Made by a program: the position numbers and the translations under genes. Below are positions 20,540 to 29,266 of a DNA stretch of 64,000 bases, piece by piece (position 1 is the stretch's first letter; every line of letters begins with the position of its first letter). The notes beneath the pieces were generated by a model. The model searched no databases, was not told the DNA's origin, and saw only the letters and a program-made list of their open reading frames with translations. This stretch comes from Pandoraea thiooxydans (GTDB taxonomy: Bacteria > Pseudomonadota > Gammaproteobacteria > Burkholderiales > Burkholderiaceae): positions 4,154,001 to 4,218,000 of the forward strand of contig NZ_CP014839.1 of assembly GCF_001931675.1 (NCBI RefSeq), given 5' to 3'.

Positions 20540-20938
20540 ATGGTGGACAAGAACATGAAGTTTCTCGTGGTCGACGATTTCCCGACGATGCGGCGCATCG
20601 TGCGAAATCTCCTCAAGGAACTGGGATTTTCGAATGTCGACGAAGCCGAAGACGGCGTCGTGGGGCTGGCCAAGCTGCGCGGGGGCTCGTTCGAGTTCGT
20701 CGTGTCGGACTGGAACATGCCGAACATGGACGGGCTGACCATGCTGCAGCAGATCCGCGCCGATCCGGCGCTGGCCAAGCTGCCGGTGCTGATGGTCACG
20801 GCCGAGGCGAAGAAGGAAAACATCATCGCCGCGGCGCAGGCCGGCGCCAGCGGCTACGTCGTCAAGCCGTTTACGGCCGCGACGCTGGACGAGAAGCTCA
20901 ATAAGATCTTCGAAAAAATGGAAAAAGCGGGGGCCTGA
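20540..20938 (+). CDS. cheY: Chemotaxis response regulator CheY
   Basis: CheY-P binds FliM and biases the motor to clockwise rotation. The 132-residue protein is very close to E. coli CheY: '[19 protein letters not shown]', phospho-acceptor D57 in '[10 protein letters not shown]', '[18 protein letters not shown]', 'VKPFTAATL'. Start 20540 (MVDKNMKF) aligns with E. coli MADKELKF and has GGAG 5 bp upstream; ATG 20537 and GTG 20534 are alternatives. This is the motor-switching CheY, in contrast to the divergent receiver after motB. Confidence 0.97.
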   Translation: MVDKNMKFLVVDDFPTMRRIVRNLLKELGFSNVDEAEDGVVGLAKLRGGSFEFVVSDWNMPNMDGLTMLQQIRADPALAKLPVLMVTAEAKKENIIAAAQAGASGYVVKPFTAATLDEKLNKIFEKMEKAGA

Positions 20939-20940
20939 AC

Positions 20941-21615
20941 GTGAGCGAAGACGTCACTCTCCACCCGCCGGGCGAACCCGACGGCGGCCACGTCCCGAGC
21001 GACCACGAGCAGGCCGAGCGCATGCTCAACCGCATCGGGCAATTGACCCGCATGCTGCGCGACAACCTGCGTGAGCTAGGGCTCGACAAGCAGATCGAGC
21101 AGGCGGCCGAAGCCGTGCCGGACGCCCGCGACCGGCTCAACTACGTGGCCACCATGACCGAGCAGGCGGCCGAGCGCGCCCTCAATGCGATCGAGGCGGC
21201 CAAGCCGATCCAGCAGCGCCTGCAGCAGGAAGCCAGCGCGCTCGACGAGCGCTGGTCGCAGTGGTTCGGCGGCCCGCTCGACATGGACGACGCGCGCCGC
21301 CTGGTCAACGATACGCGTGCCTATTTGCGGGCGGTGCCGGACGAGACCCGCGCGACCAACGAACAGTTGATGGAAATCATGCTGGCCCAGGACTTTCAGG
21401 ATCTGACCGGGCAGGTCATCAAGAAGATCATGGAGGTGGTGCGCACCATCGAGAGCCACCTGCTGCAGGTGTTGCTGGAAAACGTCGCCCTGGACAAGCG
21501 GCGCGAGAGCGGCGAGCCCCTGCTCAACGGTCCGCAGATCAACCCCGAGGGACGCTCCGACGTGGTCTCCGATCAAGCCCAGGTCGACGACCTGCTGGCC
21601 AGCCTCGGCTTTTGA
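20941..21615 (+). CDS. cheZ: CheY-P phosphatase CheZ
   Basis: CheZ speeds dephosphorylation of CheY-P. The 224-residue helical protein has the active region 'AQDFQDLTGQVIKKIM', with Asp154 and Gln158 corresponding to E. coli Asp143 and catalytic Gln147, and a C-terminal CheY-tethering helix 'QVDDLLASLGF'. GTG start two bases after the cheY stop. It ends the chemotaxis operon; a convergent hairpin separates it from the next gene. Confidence 0.95.
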   Translation: MSEDVTLHPPGEPDGGHVPSDHEQAERMLNRIGQLTRMLRDNLRELGLDKQIEQAAEAVPDARDRLNYVATMTEQAAERALNAIEAAKPIQQRLQQEASALDERWSQWFGGPLDMDDARRLVNDTRAYLRAVPDETRATNEQLMEIMLAQDFQDLTGQVIKKIMEVVRTIESHLLQVLLENVALDKRRESGEPLLNGPQINPEGRSDVVSDQAQVDDLLASLGF

Positions 21616-21625
21616 GGCAGGCCTT

Positions 21626-21643
21626 GCGCGCGTTTTCGTGCGC
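21626..21643. terminator. Hairpin between convergent cheZ and aldo/keto reductase genes
   Basis: GCGCGCG-TTTT-CGTGCGC forms a 7-bp stem (one G-U pair) in the 28-bp gap between two converging stop codons. There is no long U-tract, so a bidirectional terminator is plausible rather than certain. Confidence 0.4.
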
Positions 21644-22759
21644 TTAGTCCGCGGCCGGTGCCGGCACCACCACCGGCCGGTGATAAGCCTGCGGTTTGGA
21701 CGCGACGCGCACTTGTCCATGAATGCGCGTCTGGTGCTCCGGCGCGAACATGTAGTACGGGAAGGCCGCGGCAGGCGCACTCACCGCATCGAGCCGGGCG
21801 AGCAGTGCCGGCTCGAGCGTGAAGTCGAGCGAAGCGAGCGACTGCTGTAGTTGCTCCGGCTTGGTTGCGCCGACGATGATGCTCGACACGCCGCGCTTGC
21901 TGGCCAGCCAGTTCAGCGCGACTTGCGCCATGGGTCGACCGACCGCGTCAGCGACCGCCTCGAGCTCGGCGACGATGCCGAAATTGCGTTCGGTCAGTTT
22001 ATCGAAGCCCGGACCAGGGTTGGCGCTCACCGTTTGCAGGCGACCTTCGCCGAACGCCGCACGGCCGTCCCGCGCCGGCCGATATTTCCCCGAGAGCAGG
22101 CCCATGGCCAACGGACTCCACGGAATCAACCCCATGCCCAGCTCGGTGGCCAGATCGCTGAACTCGTGTTCGGCGTTGCGCTCGATCAGCGAGTATTCGA
22201 TCTGCATTGCGGCAACCGGCTCGAATCCTCGCCAATCGGCCAGGGTCTGTGCCCGGCCGGCGAACCAGGCCGGCGTATCCGACAGACCCACGTAGCGAAT
22301 CTTGCCTGCCCGCACTGCGTCGTCCATGGCGCGCATGACCTCGTCGACCGGCGTCATCCTGTCCCACGTGTGCAGGTAGTACAAATCGATATAGTCCGTC
22401 TTCAATCGTTTGAGCGAGCCGTCGAGCGCGCGCATCAAATTTTTCCGGTGATTGCCACCGGCGTTCGGGTTGCCGGTCTCGCTGTTGTAGCTGTACTTGG
22501 TTGCCACCACCATGCGATCGCGCAAGCCGCGCGCCGCAATGAATTGGCCCAACCACGCTTCGCTGGTGCCCGCCGTATACAGGTCGGCGGTGTCGACGAA
22601 GTTGCCGCCGGCGTCCACGTAAAGATCGAACAGGCGCTGCGCGGTCGTCTGGTCCGCGCCCCAGCCCCACTCGGTGCCGAAGGTCATGGTGCCCAGCGCA
22701 ATCGGGCTAACGCGCAGGCCGGAGCGGCCCAGGGTGGTATAGGTTTGCATCATCGTCAT
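21644..22759 (-). CDS. Aldo/keto reductase
   Basis: An NADPH-dependent oxidoreductase of the AKR superfamily, 371 residues, cytoplasmic. The catalytic tetrad is complete: Asp56, Tyr61 ('FVDTADLYTAG'), Lys88 ('ATKYSY') and His130 ('LYYLHTWD'). Cofactor region 'SSIIVGATKPEQLQQSL' is present. The ATG at 22759 has AAGGAG 6 bp upstream; an in-frame extension to 22909 has no ribosome site and runs into the LysR promoter. The substrate is unknown. It is divergent from the LysR gene next door, a typical regulator-target pair, and unrelated to motility. Confidence 0.92.
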   Translation of the reverse strand: MTMMQTYTTLGRSGLRVSPIALGTMTFGTEWGWGADQTTAQRLFDLYVDAGGNFVDTADLYTAGTSEAWLGQFIAARGLRDRMVVATKYSYNSETGNPNAGGNHRKNLMRALDGSLKRLKTDYIDLYYLHTWDRMTPVDEVMRAMDDAVRAGKIRYVGLSDTPAWFAGRAQTLADWRGFEPVAAMQIEYSLIERNAEHEFSDLATELGMGLIPWSPLAMGLLSGKYRPARDGRAAFGEGRLQTVSANPGPGFDKLTERNFGIVAELEAVADAVGRPMAQVALNWLASKRGVSSIIVGATKPEQLQQSLASLDFTLEPALLARLDAVSAPAAAFPYYMFAPEHQTRIHGQVRVASKPQAYHRPVVVPAPAAD

Positions 22760-22863
22760 GGGAGTCTCCTTCAGGGTGGTTTGCGACGGGTTTGCGCAAC
22801 TGCATTGGTTGCCATATTGCCCCGACTTGTTTATGTAGAAAAATAGCGTTCTGCTAAAAGGAA

Positions 22864-22882
22864 TATGAAGCTGAACTTCATA
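22864..22882. promoter_or_regulatory. LysR-type operator candidate between the aldo/keto reductase and lysR genes
   Basis: TATGAAG (22864-22870) and CTTCATA (22876-22882) are a perfect inverted repeat with a 5-base centre, placed 12 bp before the LysR start and inside the divergent promoter region. The symmetry and position fit an autoregulatory LysR-family site. Confidence 0.5.
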
Positions 22883-22894
22883 AAAGGAGGCGCC

Positions 22895-23794
22895 ATGGAT
22901 GCCGCTCAACTACCCGCTGTCAGCGCTTTTGCCCGCGTCGCCCAATGTGGCAGTTTCACGCGTGCGGCGGCGGCGCTCGGGGTCTCGCCGTCGGCGCTGT
23001 CGCAGACGATCCGGGGCCTTGAAACCCAGCTCGGCGTGCGGCTGCTGCAGCGCACGACCCGCCGCGTGGGGCTGACGGAGGCTGGCGCGCAGTTCCTGCG
23101 CAGCGTCATGCCGGCGCTCGAGTCGCTGGCGGTGGCGTTCGACGCCCTCAACGATTGGCGCGCACACCCTGCCGGTACGTTGCGCATCAACTTGTCGCGG
23201 GTGGCCAGCGAGTTGCTGGTGATGCCATATCTGGCCGAATTCAGCGCCGCGTATGCCGATATCACGCTTGAGCTGATACTGGACGACGGCATCAGCGATC
23301 TGGTGGCCGAAGGCTGCGACGCCGGCATCCGGCTCGGCGAGCGGCTGGCGCAGGACGTCGTCGCGGTGCGTCTGGGCGGCGAGCAGCGCACCATCGTGGC
23401 TGGCTCGCCAGCCTATTTCGCACGGCACGGCAAACCGAGCACGCCCGAGGATCTGTGCACGCACGATTGCCTGCGCTACCGTTTCGCCTCGAGTGGCGGC
23501 ATTTATCGCTGGGAATTCACCCGCGATGGCCGCACTTTCGAGGTCGATCTCAACGGCCGTGTGGTGACCAACGACTTGCGCACCATGGTCGAGGCCGCAC
23601 TGCAAGGCGTGGGTCTGGTGCATGTGATCGAGGACTACGTGCGTGCGCCGCTGGCCGACGGGCGGCTCGAACGTGTGCTCGACGAGTGGTGCCAGCCCTT
23701 TCCCGGGTTTTATCTCTACACGCCAAGCCGCGCGCATATGCCATTGAAATTGCGCGCCTTTATCGACTTCCTGCAGGCAAAGCTCCACCGTTGA
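22895..23794 (+). CDS. LysR-family transcriptional regulator
   Basis: A 299-residue regulator: N-terminal winged helix ('FARVAQCGSFTRAAAALGVSPSALSQTIRGLE', split about 8-39; 'GVRLLQRTTRRVGLTEAG') and a C-terminal periplasmic-binding-like effector domain (about 90-295). ATG 22895 has AAGGAGG 4 bp upstream; the upstream in-frame ATG at 22865 lies within the palindrome. It is divergently transcribed from the aldo/keto reductase gene and probably controls it. The effector is unknown. The pattern 'GGIYRWEFTRDGR' is common in the large subgroup of LysR proteins next to oxidoreductases. Confidence 0.92.
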   Translation: MDAAQLPAVSAFARVAQCGSFTRAAAALGVSPSALSQTIRGLETQLGVRLLQRTTRRVGLTEAGAQFLRSVMPALESLAVAFDALNDWRAHPAGTLRINLSRVASELLVMPYLAEFSAAYADITLELILDDGISDLVAEGCDAGIRLGERLAQDVVAVRLGGEQRTIVAGSPAYFARHGKPSTPEDLCTHDCLRYRFASSGGIYRWEFTRDGRTFEVDLNGRVVTNDLRTMVEAALQGVGLVHVIEDYVRAPLADGRLERVLDEWCQPFPGFYLYTPSRAHMPLKLRAFIDFLQAKLHR

Positions 23795-23952
23795 CGGGTC
23801 GCTGGCCTTGCCGCACCGGCGAACAAATTTTGAATAAGACCTTAATCCCGGCCCTGTTTCGCCGATCGCCGCTTGACGTCTTCAACGACAATCGGTCCTG
23901 ATGGGGTGGGTCTCCCCGCCTACGGTACTGTGAAAAAAGGGCTTTGAAGGGC

Positions 23953-25110
23953 ATGGCTGAAGAGAGCGATCTCGAGCGCACCGAACCTGCGTCCCCCCGG
24001 CGCCTCGAACAGGCGCGCGAGGAAGGGCAGGTTGCGCGCTCGCGCGAATTGGCGACGTTCATGTTGCTGGCCGCCGGCGTTGGCGGCCTGTGGGCGATGG
24101 CCGGCAGCCTCTCGCAGCATTTCGCCGGGCTGCTGCGGCACAGCCTGAGCTTCGATCAGGCCAGCGCGCTCAACACGCACGTGATGATGGCGCGCGCCGG
24201 CGCCTCCGGCCTGGAAACGGTGCGCGTCATGCTGCCGCTGCTGGGCCTGATGGCGCTGGCGGCGCTGGTTGCGCCGATGATGCTGGGCGGCTGGCTGTTT
24301 TCGACCAAACCCCTGATGCCGCAATTTTCCCGGCTCAATCCGCTCAAGGGCCTGGGGCGAATGTTTTCCATGCAGAGCCTGGCCGAACTGGTCAAGGCGA
24401 TCGCCAAGACGATTCTGGTCGGGTGCGTCGCGCTGTGGGTGCTGCTGCGCGACCGCAACCAGGTGTTCGGGCTGATGGGGCAAGCGCCCGACGTGGCGCT
24501 GCGCCACGCCGTGCATCTGGTGGGCGAGTCGTGCGCGTTCATCGTCGGCTCGCTGCTGCTGATCGCCGCGCTCGACGTGCCGTTCCAGCTCTGGCAGCAC
24601 TATCGCAGGCTGCGCATGACGCGCGAGGAACTGCGCAACGAGTACAAGGAAACCGAGGGCGATCCGCACGTCAAGGCGCATATTCGCCAAATGCAGCGCC
24701 AGGCGGCGCGGCGCCGCATGATGGCGGCGGTGCCCAAGGCGGACGTGATCGTCACCAACCCGACCCACTTCGCGGTGGCGCTGCAATACGTCGACGACAC
24801 CATGCGCGCGCCGCGGGTGATCGCCAAGGGCGCCGACCTGGTCGCGCAGCGCATCCGCGAGCTCGGTCTCGAACACGGCGTACCGGTGCTCGAGGCGCCG
24901 CCGCTGGCGCGTGCGCTGTACCGCCACACCGACCTCAATCAGGAAATCCCTGCCACCCTCTACAACGCCGTGGCCGAAGTGCTGGCGTGGGTCTATCGGC
25001 TGCGCCGCTGGCGCGCCGAGGGCGGCGAGCGCCCGGTCGAGCCGGACGAACTGGCGGTGCCGCCTGAAATGGCGACCGGCGCGCCAGGCGCCGAAGGCGG
25101 TGCCGCATGA
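23953..25110 (+). CDS. flhB: Flagellar export gate protein FlhB
   Basis: FlhB is the substrate-specificity switch of the flagellar type III export gate. The 385-residue protein starts with the family motif 'SPRRLEQAREEGQVARSREL', has four membrane helices (about 36-58, 90-115, 140-165, 185-208) and a C-terminal cytoplasmic domain with the autocleavage motif NPTH ('VIVTNPTHFAVAL', about 268-280). ATG 23953 aligns with E. coli FlhB; a TTG nine bases upstream is possible. Its stop overlaps flhA (ATGA). A ~160-bp gap before it should hold the operon promoter. Confidence 0.96.
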   Translation: MAEESDLERTEPASPRRLEQAREEGQVARSRELATFMLLAAGVGGLWAMAGSLSQHFAGLLRHSLSFDQASALNTHVMMARAGASGLETVRVMLPLLGLMALAALVAPMMLGGWLFSTKPLMPQFSRLNPLKGLGRMFSMQSLAELVKAIAKTILVGCVALWVLLRDRNQVFGLMGQAPDVALRHAVHLVGESCAFIVGSLLLIAALDVPFQLWQHYRRLRMTREELRNEYKETEGDPHVKAHIRQMQRQAARRRMMAAVPKADVIVTNPTHFAVALQYVDDTMRAPRVIAKGADLVAQRIRELGLEHGVPVLEAPPLARALYRHTDLNQEIPATLYNAVAEVLAWVYRLRRWRAEGGERPVEPDELAVPPEMATGAPGAEGGAA

Positions 25111-27212
25111 ACGCGCGCGTGAACGACTGGCTGCGCCGCCCCGGCAATCTGCTGGGCGGCAATCTGCGCGCGCTGGCGCCGCCGATCCTGATCATGATGA
25201 TCCTGGGCATGATGATTCTGCCCTTGCCGCCATTTCTGCTGGATCTGCTGTTTACGTTCAACATCGCGCTGTCGGTGATGGTGCTGCTGGTCAGCATGTA
25301 CACCCAAAAGCCGCTCGACTTCGCCGCGTTCCCGAGCGTGCTGCTGTTCTCCACCTTGCTGCGGCTGTCGCTCAACGTCGCCTCGACCCGAGTGGTGCTG
25401 CTCAAGGGGCACACCGGGGCCGACGCCGCCGGACGCGTGATCGAGGCGTTCGGCCACTTCCTGGTCGGCGGCAACTACGCGGTCGGGATCGTGGTGTTCG
25501 TCATCCTGGTCGTCATCAACTTCATGGTGATCACCAAAGGGGCGGGGCGTATCGCAGAAGTGGGCGCTCGCTTTACGTTGGACGCCATGCCTGGCAAGCA
25601 GATGGCGATCGATGCCGATCTGAACGCCGGGCTGATCGGCGAGGACGAGGCGCGCCGCCGCCGCGCGGTGATTGCCCAGGAAGCCGATTTCTACGGATCG
25701 ATGGACGGCGCCAGCAAGTTCGTGCGCGGCGATGCCGTGGCCGGCCTGCTGATCATGGTGATCAACATCGTCGGCGGGCTGATCGTCGGGGTGGTCCAGC
25801 ACAATATGGATCTGGCCGATGCTGCCAAGACCTACACGCTGCTGACCATCGGCGACGGACTGGTGGCGCAGATCCCGGCACTGGTGATTTCCACCGCGGC
25901 CGGCGTGGTGGTCAGCCGCGTGGCCACCGACGAGGATATCGGCCAGCAGGTGATGGGGCAGTTGTTCTCCAATCCGCGCGTGCTGGTCCTGACCGCGGGC
26001 ATTCTCGGCATGATGGGGCTGATCCCCGGCATGCCGAACCTGGCGTTCCTGCTGCTGGCCGCCGCGCTCGGCGCGCTGGCTCGCTGGCAGCTCAAGCGCG
26101 ACGCGCTGGCCAAAAGCGGCGCGGCCACGCCGGCACCGGCCCCTGGCCCGGCGGTGGACGTGGCCGAAGCGAGCTGGGACGACGTCACGCTGGTCGACCC
26201 GCTCGGCCTGGAAGTCGGCTATCGCCTGATCCCGCTGGTCGATCGCGCGCGCGATGGCGAACTGCTCAAGCGCATCAAGGGCATCCGCAAGAAATTCGCG
26301 CAGGAAATCGGTTTCCTCGCGCCGGTGGTGCATATTCGCGACAACCTCGAACTGAAGCCGACCGCCTACCGCATCACCCTCAACGGCGTCGAGATCGGTC
26401 ACGGCGAAGCGCATCCGGGGCAGTTGCTGGCGATCGATCCCGGCCAGGTCAGCGGCCCGCTGCCCGGCACCCAGACGCGCGATCCGGCGTTCGGCCTGCC
26501 GGCCGTGTGGGTCGACCCCAGCCTGCGCGAGCAGGCCAATATGCAGGGTTACACGGTGGTCGACGCCGGCACGGTGGTGGCCACTCACCTGAATCATCTG
26601 GTCTATGGCCACGCATCGGAACTGCTGGGCCGTCAGGAAGTGCAGCAGCTGCTCGACCGTATCGGCAAGGACTCGCCGAAGCTCACCGAAGATCTGGTGC
26701 CCAAGGCGCTGCCGCTGACCACCGTGCAGAAAGTGCTGCAAAACCTGCTGGACGAAGGTGTGCCGATTCGCGACATGCGCACCATTCTCGATGCGTTGGC
26801 CGAGCACGCGCCGCGCGTGACCGACCCGCACGAGCTGACCGCGCTGGTCCGCCTGGCCTTGGGCCGTGCCATTACGCAAGCGCTGTTCCCGGGGCAAGGA
26901 GAGCTCCAGGTCATGGGGCTCGATGCCAATCTCGAACGCATCCTCAGCCAGGCGCTGGCGGCCAGCGGCAACGGCGCGGGCGCGGGTCTCGAGCCCGGCC
27001 TGGCCGAGACCCTGCTGCGCGAGACGCAGGACGCAATGCGCCGTCAGGAACGGGCGGGCCTGCCGCCGGTGCTGCTGGTGCAACATCCGCTACGCGTGTT
27101 GCTGGCGCGCTTCCTGCGCCGCAGCCTGCCGCAACTCAAGGTGCTGTCGTCGGCCGAAGTGCCCGATACCCGCTCCATTAAAGTGACTGCCCTGATCGGA
27201 GGTCAAGCTTGA
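25107..27212 (+). CDS. flhA: Flagellar export gate protein FlhA
   Basis: FlhA is the ion-driven core of the export gate and the docking site for chaperone-substrate complexes. The 701-residue protein has an N-terminal half of eight membrane helices with the FHIPEP-region motif 'TKGAGRIAEVGARFTLDAM', 'PGKQMAIDADLNAGLI', and a ~350-residue cytoplasmic domain ending 'SLPQLKVLSSAEVPD'. Length matches E. coli FlhA (692). Start ATG overlaps the flhB stop; the end overlaps flhF by the TTGA overlap. Confidence 0.97.
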   Translation: MNARVNDWLRRPGNLLGGNLRALAPPILIMMILGMMILPLPPFLLDLLFTFNIALSVMVLLVSMYTQKPLDFAAFPSVLLFSTLLRLSLNVASTRVVLLKGHTGADAAGRVIEAFGHFLVGGNYAVGIVVFVILVVINFMVITKGAGRIAEVGARFTLDAMPGKQMAIDADLNAGLIGEDEARRRRAVIAQEADFYGSMDGASKFVRGDAVAGLLIMVINIVGGLIVGVVQHNMDLADAAKTYTLLTIGDGLVAQIPALVISTAAGVVVSRVATDEDIGQQVMGQLFSNPRVLVLTAGILGMMGLIPGMPNLAFLLLAAALGALARWQLKRDALAKSGAATPAPAPGPAVDVAEASWDDVTLVDPLGLEVGYRLIPLVDRARDGELLKRIKGIRKKFAQEIGFLAPVVHIRDNLELKPTAYRITLNGVEIGHGEAHPGQLLAIDPGQVSGPLPGTQTRDPAFGLPAVWVDPSLREQANMQGYTVVDAGTVVATHLNHLVYGHASELLGRQEVQQLLDRIGKDSPKLTEDLVPKALPLTTVQKVLQNLLDEGVPIRDMRTILDALAEHAPRVTDPHELTALVRLALGRAITQALFPGQGELQVMGLDANLERILSQALAASGNGAGAGLEPGLAETLLRETQDAMRRQERAGLPPVLLVQHPLRVLLARFLRRSLPQLKVLSSAEVPDTRSIKVTALIGGQA

Positions 27213-28405
27213 ACATCCGTAAATTCGTCGCCGGTACGTGCCGGGACGCATTGCGCCAGATCCGCGAGGAAATCGGCCCCGATGCCGTGGTCCTGTCCAA
27301 CCGCACGGTGGCCGGCGGCGTAGAAATCGTCGCACTGTGCGAGTCCGATCTGGCGTCGCTCGCAATGGGCTCGCCCGCGACGGCCGCGCCCGCGCCCACG
27401 GCGGCTCGCGCGACGACGCTCGACCCGGCATTGGCCGAAGCCATGATCGGCGAGATCCAGTCGATGCGCGGCCTGCTCGAGAACCAGGTGGCCGGCCTGT
27501 TGTGGAGCGAGCGCCAGCGCCGCACGCCCGCGCACGGCGAGATCCTGCGTACCCTGCTGGGCAGCGGCTTCAGTGCGCAGCTTGCCAAAACCCTGCTGGA
27601 GGCATTGCCGGCGGGGCACGGGCGCGAAGCCGGCCTGGCGTGGGTCAAACAGGCACTGATGCGCAACCTGCCGATCATCGAAAACGAAAACGCGTTGATG
27701 GAGCGCGGCGGCGTCTATGCGTTGATGGGCCCGACCGGCGTGGGCAAGACCACTACCACGGCCAAGCTCGCGGCGCGCTTCGTGATGCGCCACGGCGCCG
27801 ACAAACTGGCGCTGCTGACCACCGACAGCTATCGGATCGGCGCGCACGAGCAGTTGCGCATCTACGCCAAGATCCTCGGCGTGACCGTGCATGCGGTCAA
27901 GGACGCGGCCGACTTGCGCCTGATGCTGGCTGAGTTGCGCAACAAGCACACGGTGCTGATCGACACCGTCGGCATGAGCCAGCGCGACCGCACCGTGCCG
28001 GAACAGGTCGCCATGCTGTGCGGCACCGATACGCCGGTGCGCCGCCTGTTGCTGCTCAACGCCACCAGTCATGGCGACACGCTCAACGAAGTGGTGCACG
28101 CCTATCAGTCGGCCGACGCGGCAAGCCTGGCCGGCTGCATTCTGACCAAGCTCGACGAAGCCACCAACCTGGGGGCGGCGCTCGATACCGTGATCCGCCA
28201 TCGCCTGTCGGTGTATTACGTCTCGACCGGGCAGCGGGTGCCCGAGAACCTGCACGTGCCGGAGCGCCAGTTCCTGATCGACACGGCATTGAGCGCGACG
28301 CGCGAGAACTCGCCGTTCGTGCCTGGCGCGGACGACATGCCGGCGTTGCTCAGCCGCGCCGGCGGCAGCGCCGGCGCTTTTGCCACGGAGGCGCGCCTTG
28401 GATAA
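27209..28405 (+). CDS. flhF: Flagellar SRP-type GTPase FlhF
   Basis: FlhF is an SRP-family GTPase that sets number and place of flagella, often with FlhG. The 398-residue protein has an N-terminal B/N region and the G domain with P-loop 'GPTGVGKTTTTAKLAARF' (about 173-190), 'LTTDSYRIGAHEQL', 'IDTVGMSQRD' and 'LTKLDEATNLG'. Start is TTG 27209 within the flhA stop (TTGA), with GGAGGT 5 bp upstream; no ATG is near. The B domain is short (about 90 residues). Confidence 0.95.
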   Translation: MNIRKFVAGTCRDALRQIREEIGPDAVVLSNRTVAGGVEIVALCESDLASLAMGSPATAAPAPTAARATTLDPALAEAMIGEIQSMRGLLENQVAGLLWSERQRRTPAHGEILRTLLGSGFSAQLAKTLLEALPAGHGREAGLAWVKQALMRNLPIIENENALMERGGVYALMGPTGVGKTTTTAKLAARFVMRHGADKLALLTTDSYRIGAHEQLRIYAKILGVTVHAVKDAADLRLMLAELRNKHTVLIDTVGMSQRDRTVPEQVAMLCGTDTPVRRLLLLNATSHGDTLNEVVHAYQSADAASLAGCILTKLDEATNLGAALDTVIRHRLSVYYVSTGQRVPENLHVPERQFLIDTALSATRENSPFVPGADDMPALLSRAGGSAGAFATEARLG

Positions 28406-29252
28406 GCTCGTGCGGGATCAGGCCGAGGGCCTGCGCCGCCTGTTGCGGCGGCACGCGCCGCGCGTGGTGGCGATCGCCGGCGGCACCCCGCGCGGCGGGC
28501 AGACCAGTGTCGCCGTCGAGTTGGCGGCAGCGCTGGCGCACCAGGGGCGCGACGTGCTGCTGCTGGACGAAACCGGCCACGCGTGCGCGGCCCTCGGGCT
28601 CGCCTCGCATCACCATCTGGACGACGTGCTGGCCGGTGAAATGCCACTGTCGATGGCGCAAACGCGCCTGCGCGACGGCCTTGCCGTGCTGCCGGCCGAG
28701 GCGCACAAGATGACCGGCGAGCTCAGCGCGCAGTGGCCCGCGCTGCTTGGCGCGACCGCCCCCGATATCGTCCTGATCGACGCCGCCGCGAGTCCGGCCG
28801 CGCCGCTCTCGCCGTTGGCCTGTCACGCGCAGGACGTCATGGTGGTGCTCACCCCGAGCGCTGAATCGATTACCGGCGCCTACGCGTGGATCAAGCGTGC
28901 CCACCTGACCCATGCAATTCCGCGCTTTCGCCTGCTGGCCAATCGCGCGGGCGAATCGGAGGCGACCGTGATGTGCCGCAATCTGGCTGGCACCGCCAGC
29001 CGCTATCTGGCCGTCGCGCTGGAGCTGGCCGGCTGCGTGCCGGTCGATCGCCAGTTGCAGCAAGCCCGGCAACTGCATCGCTGCGTGGTCGATGCGTTCC
29101 CGGCCGCGCCCGCCGCCGTGCAGTTCCGGCAGCTCGCCACGGCGTTGATGCAATGGCCGGCCGCCACGCGCGCGCCACTGCCCCTGGCGCGCAATGGCGC
29201 GGCCGGCGGCAGCGGCAGTGTCGGTCTTGCCGCGCAGCCTTGCGCGCGTTGA
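28398..29252 (+). CDS. flhG: FlhG/FleN-type MinD-like protein with degenerate P-loop
   Basis: A 284-residue member of the ParA/MinD superfamily in the usual flhF-flhG-fliA position, where FlhG restrains flagellar number. The N-terminal helix 'DQAEGLRRLL' is the FlhG type and 'VVAIAGGTPRGGQTSVAVELA' marks the P-loop place, but both lysines of the deviant Walker A motif are replaced (K-G-G-x-G-K-T becomes T-P-R-G-G-Q-T). The switch I region ('DETGHACAALGL') and 'LIDAAASPAA' are also altered. ATP binding or hydrolysis may be impaired. Start is TTG 28398 with GGAGG 6 bp upstream, overlapping flhF by 8 bp. Confidence 0.85.
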   Translation: MDKLVRDQAEGLRRLLRRHAPRVVAIAGGTPRGGQTSVAVELAAALAHQGRDVLLLDETGHACAALGLASHHHLDDVLAGEMPLSMAQTRLRDGLAVLPAEAHKMTGELSAQWPALLGATAPDIVLIDAAASPAAPLSPLACHAQDVMVVLTPSAESITGAYAWIKRAHLTHAIPRFRLLANRAGESEATVMCRNLAGTASRYLAVALELAGCVPVDRQLQQARQLHRCVVDAFPAAPAAVQFRQLATALMQWPAATRAPLPLARNGAAGGSGSVGLAAQPCAR

Positions 29253-29266
29253 CCATGGGGGACAGC

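Noticed and set aside
23944-23952. TTG start for flhB nine bases upstream
   Set aside because: The ATG at 23953 aligns with known FlhB N-termini; the TTG is not needed.
24993-27086. Long frame antisense to flhA
   Set aside because: Arg/His/Gln-rich shadow translation. flhA is certain in the sense direction.
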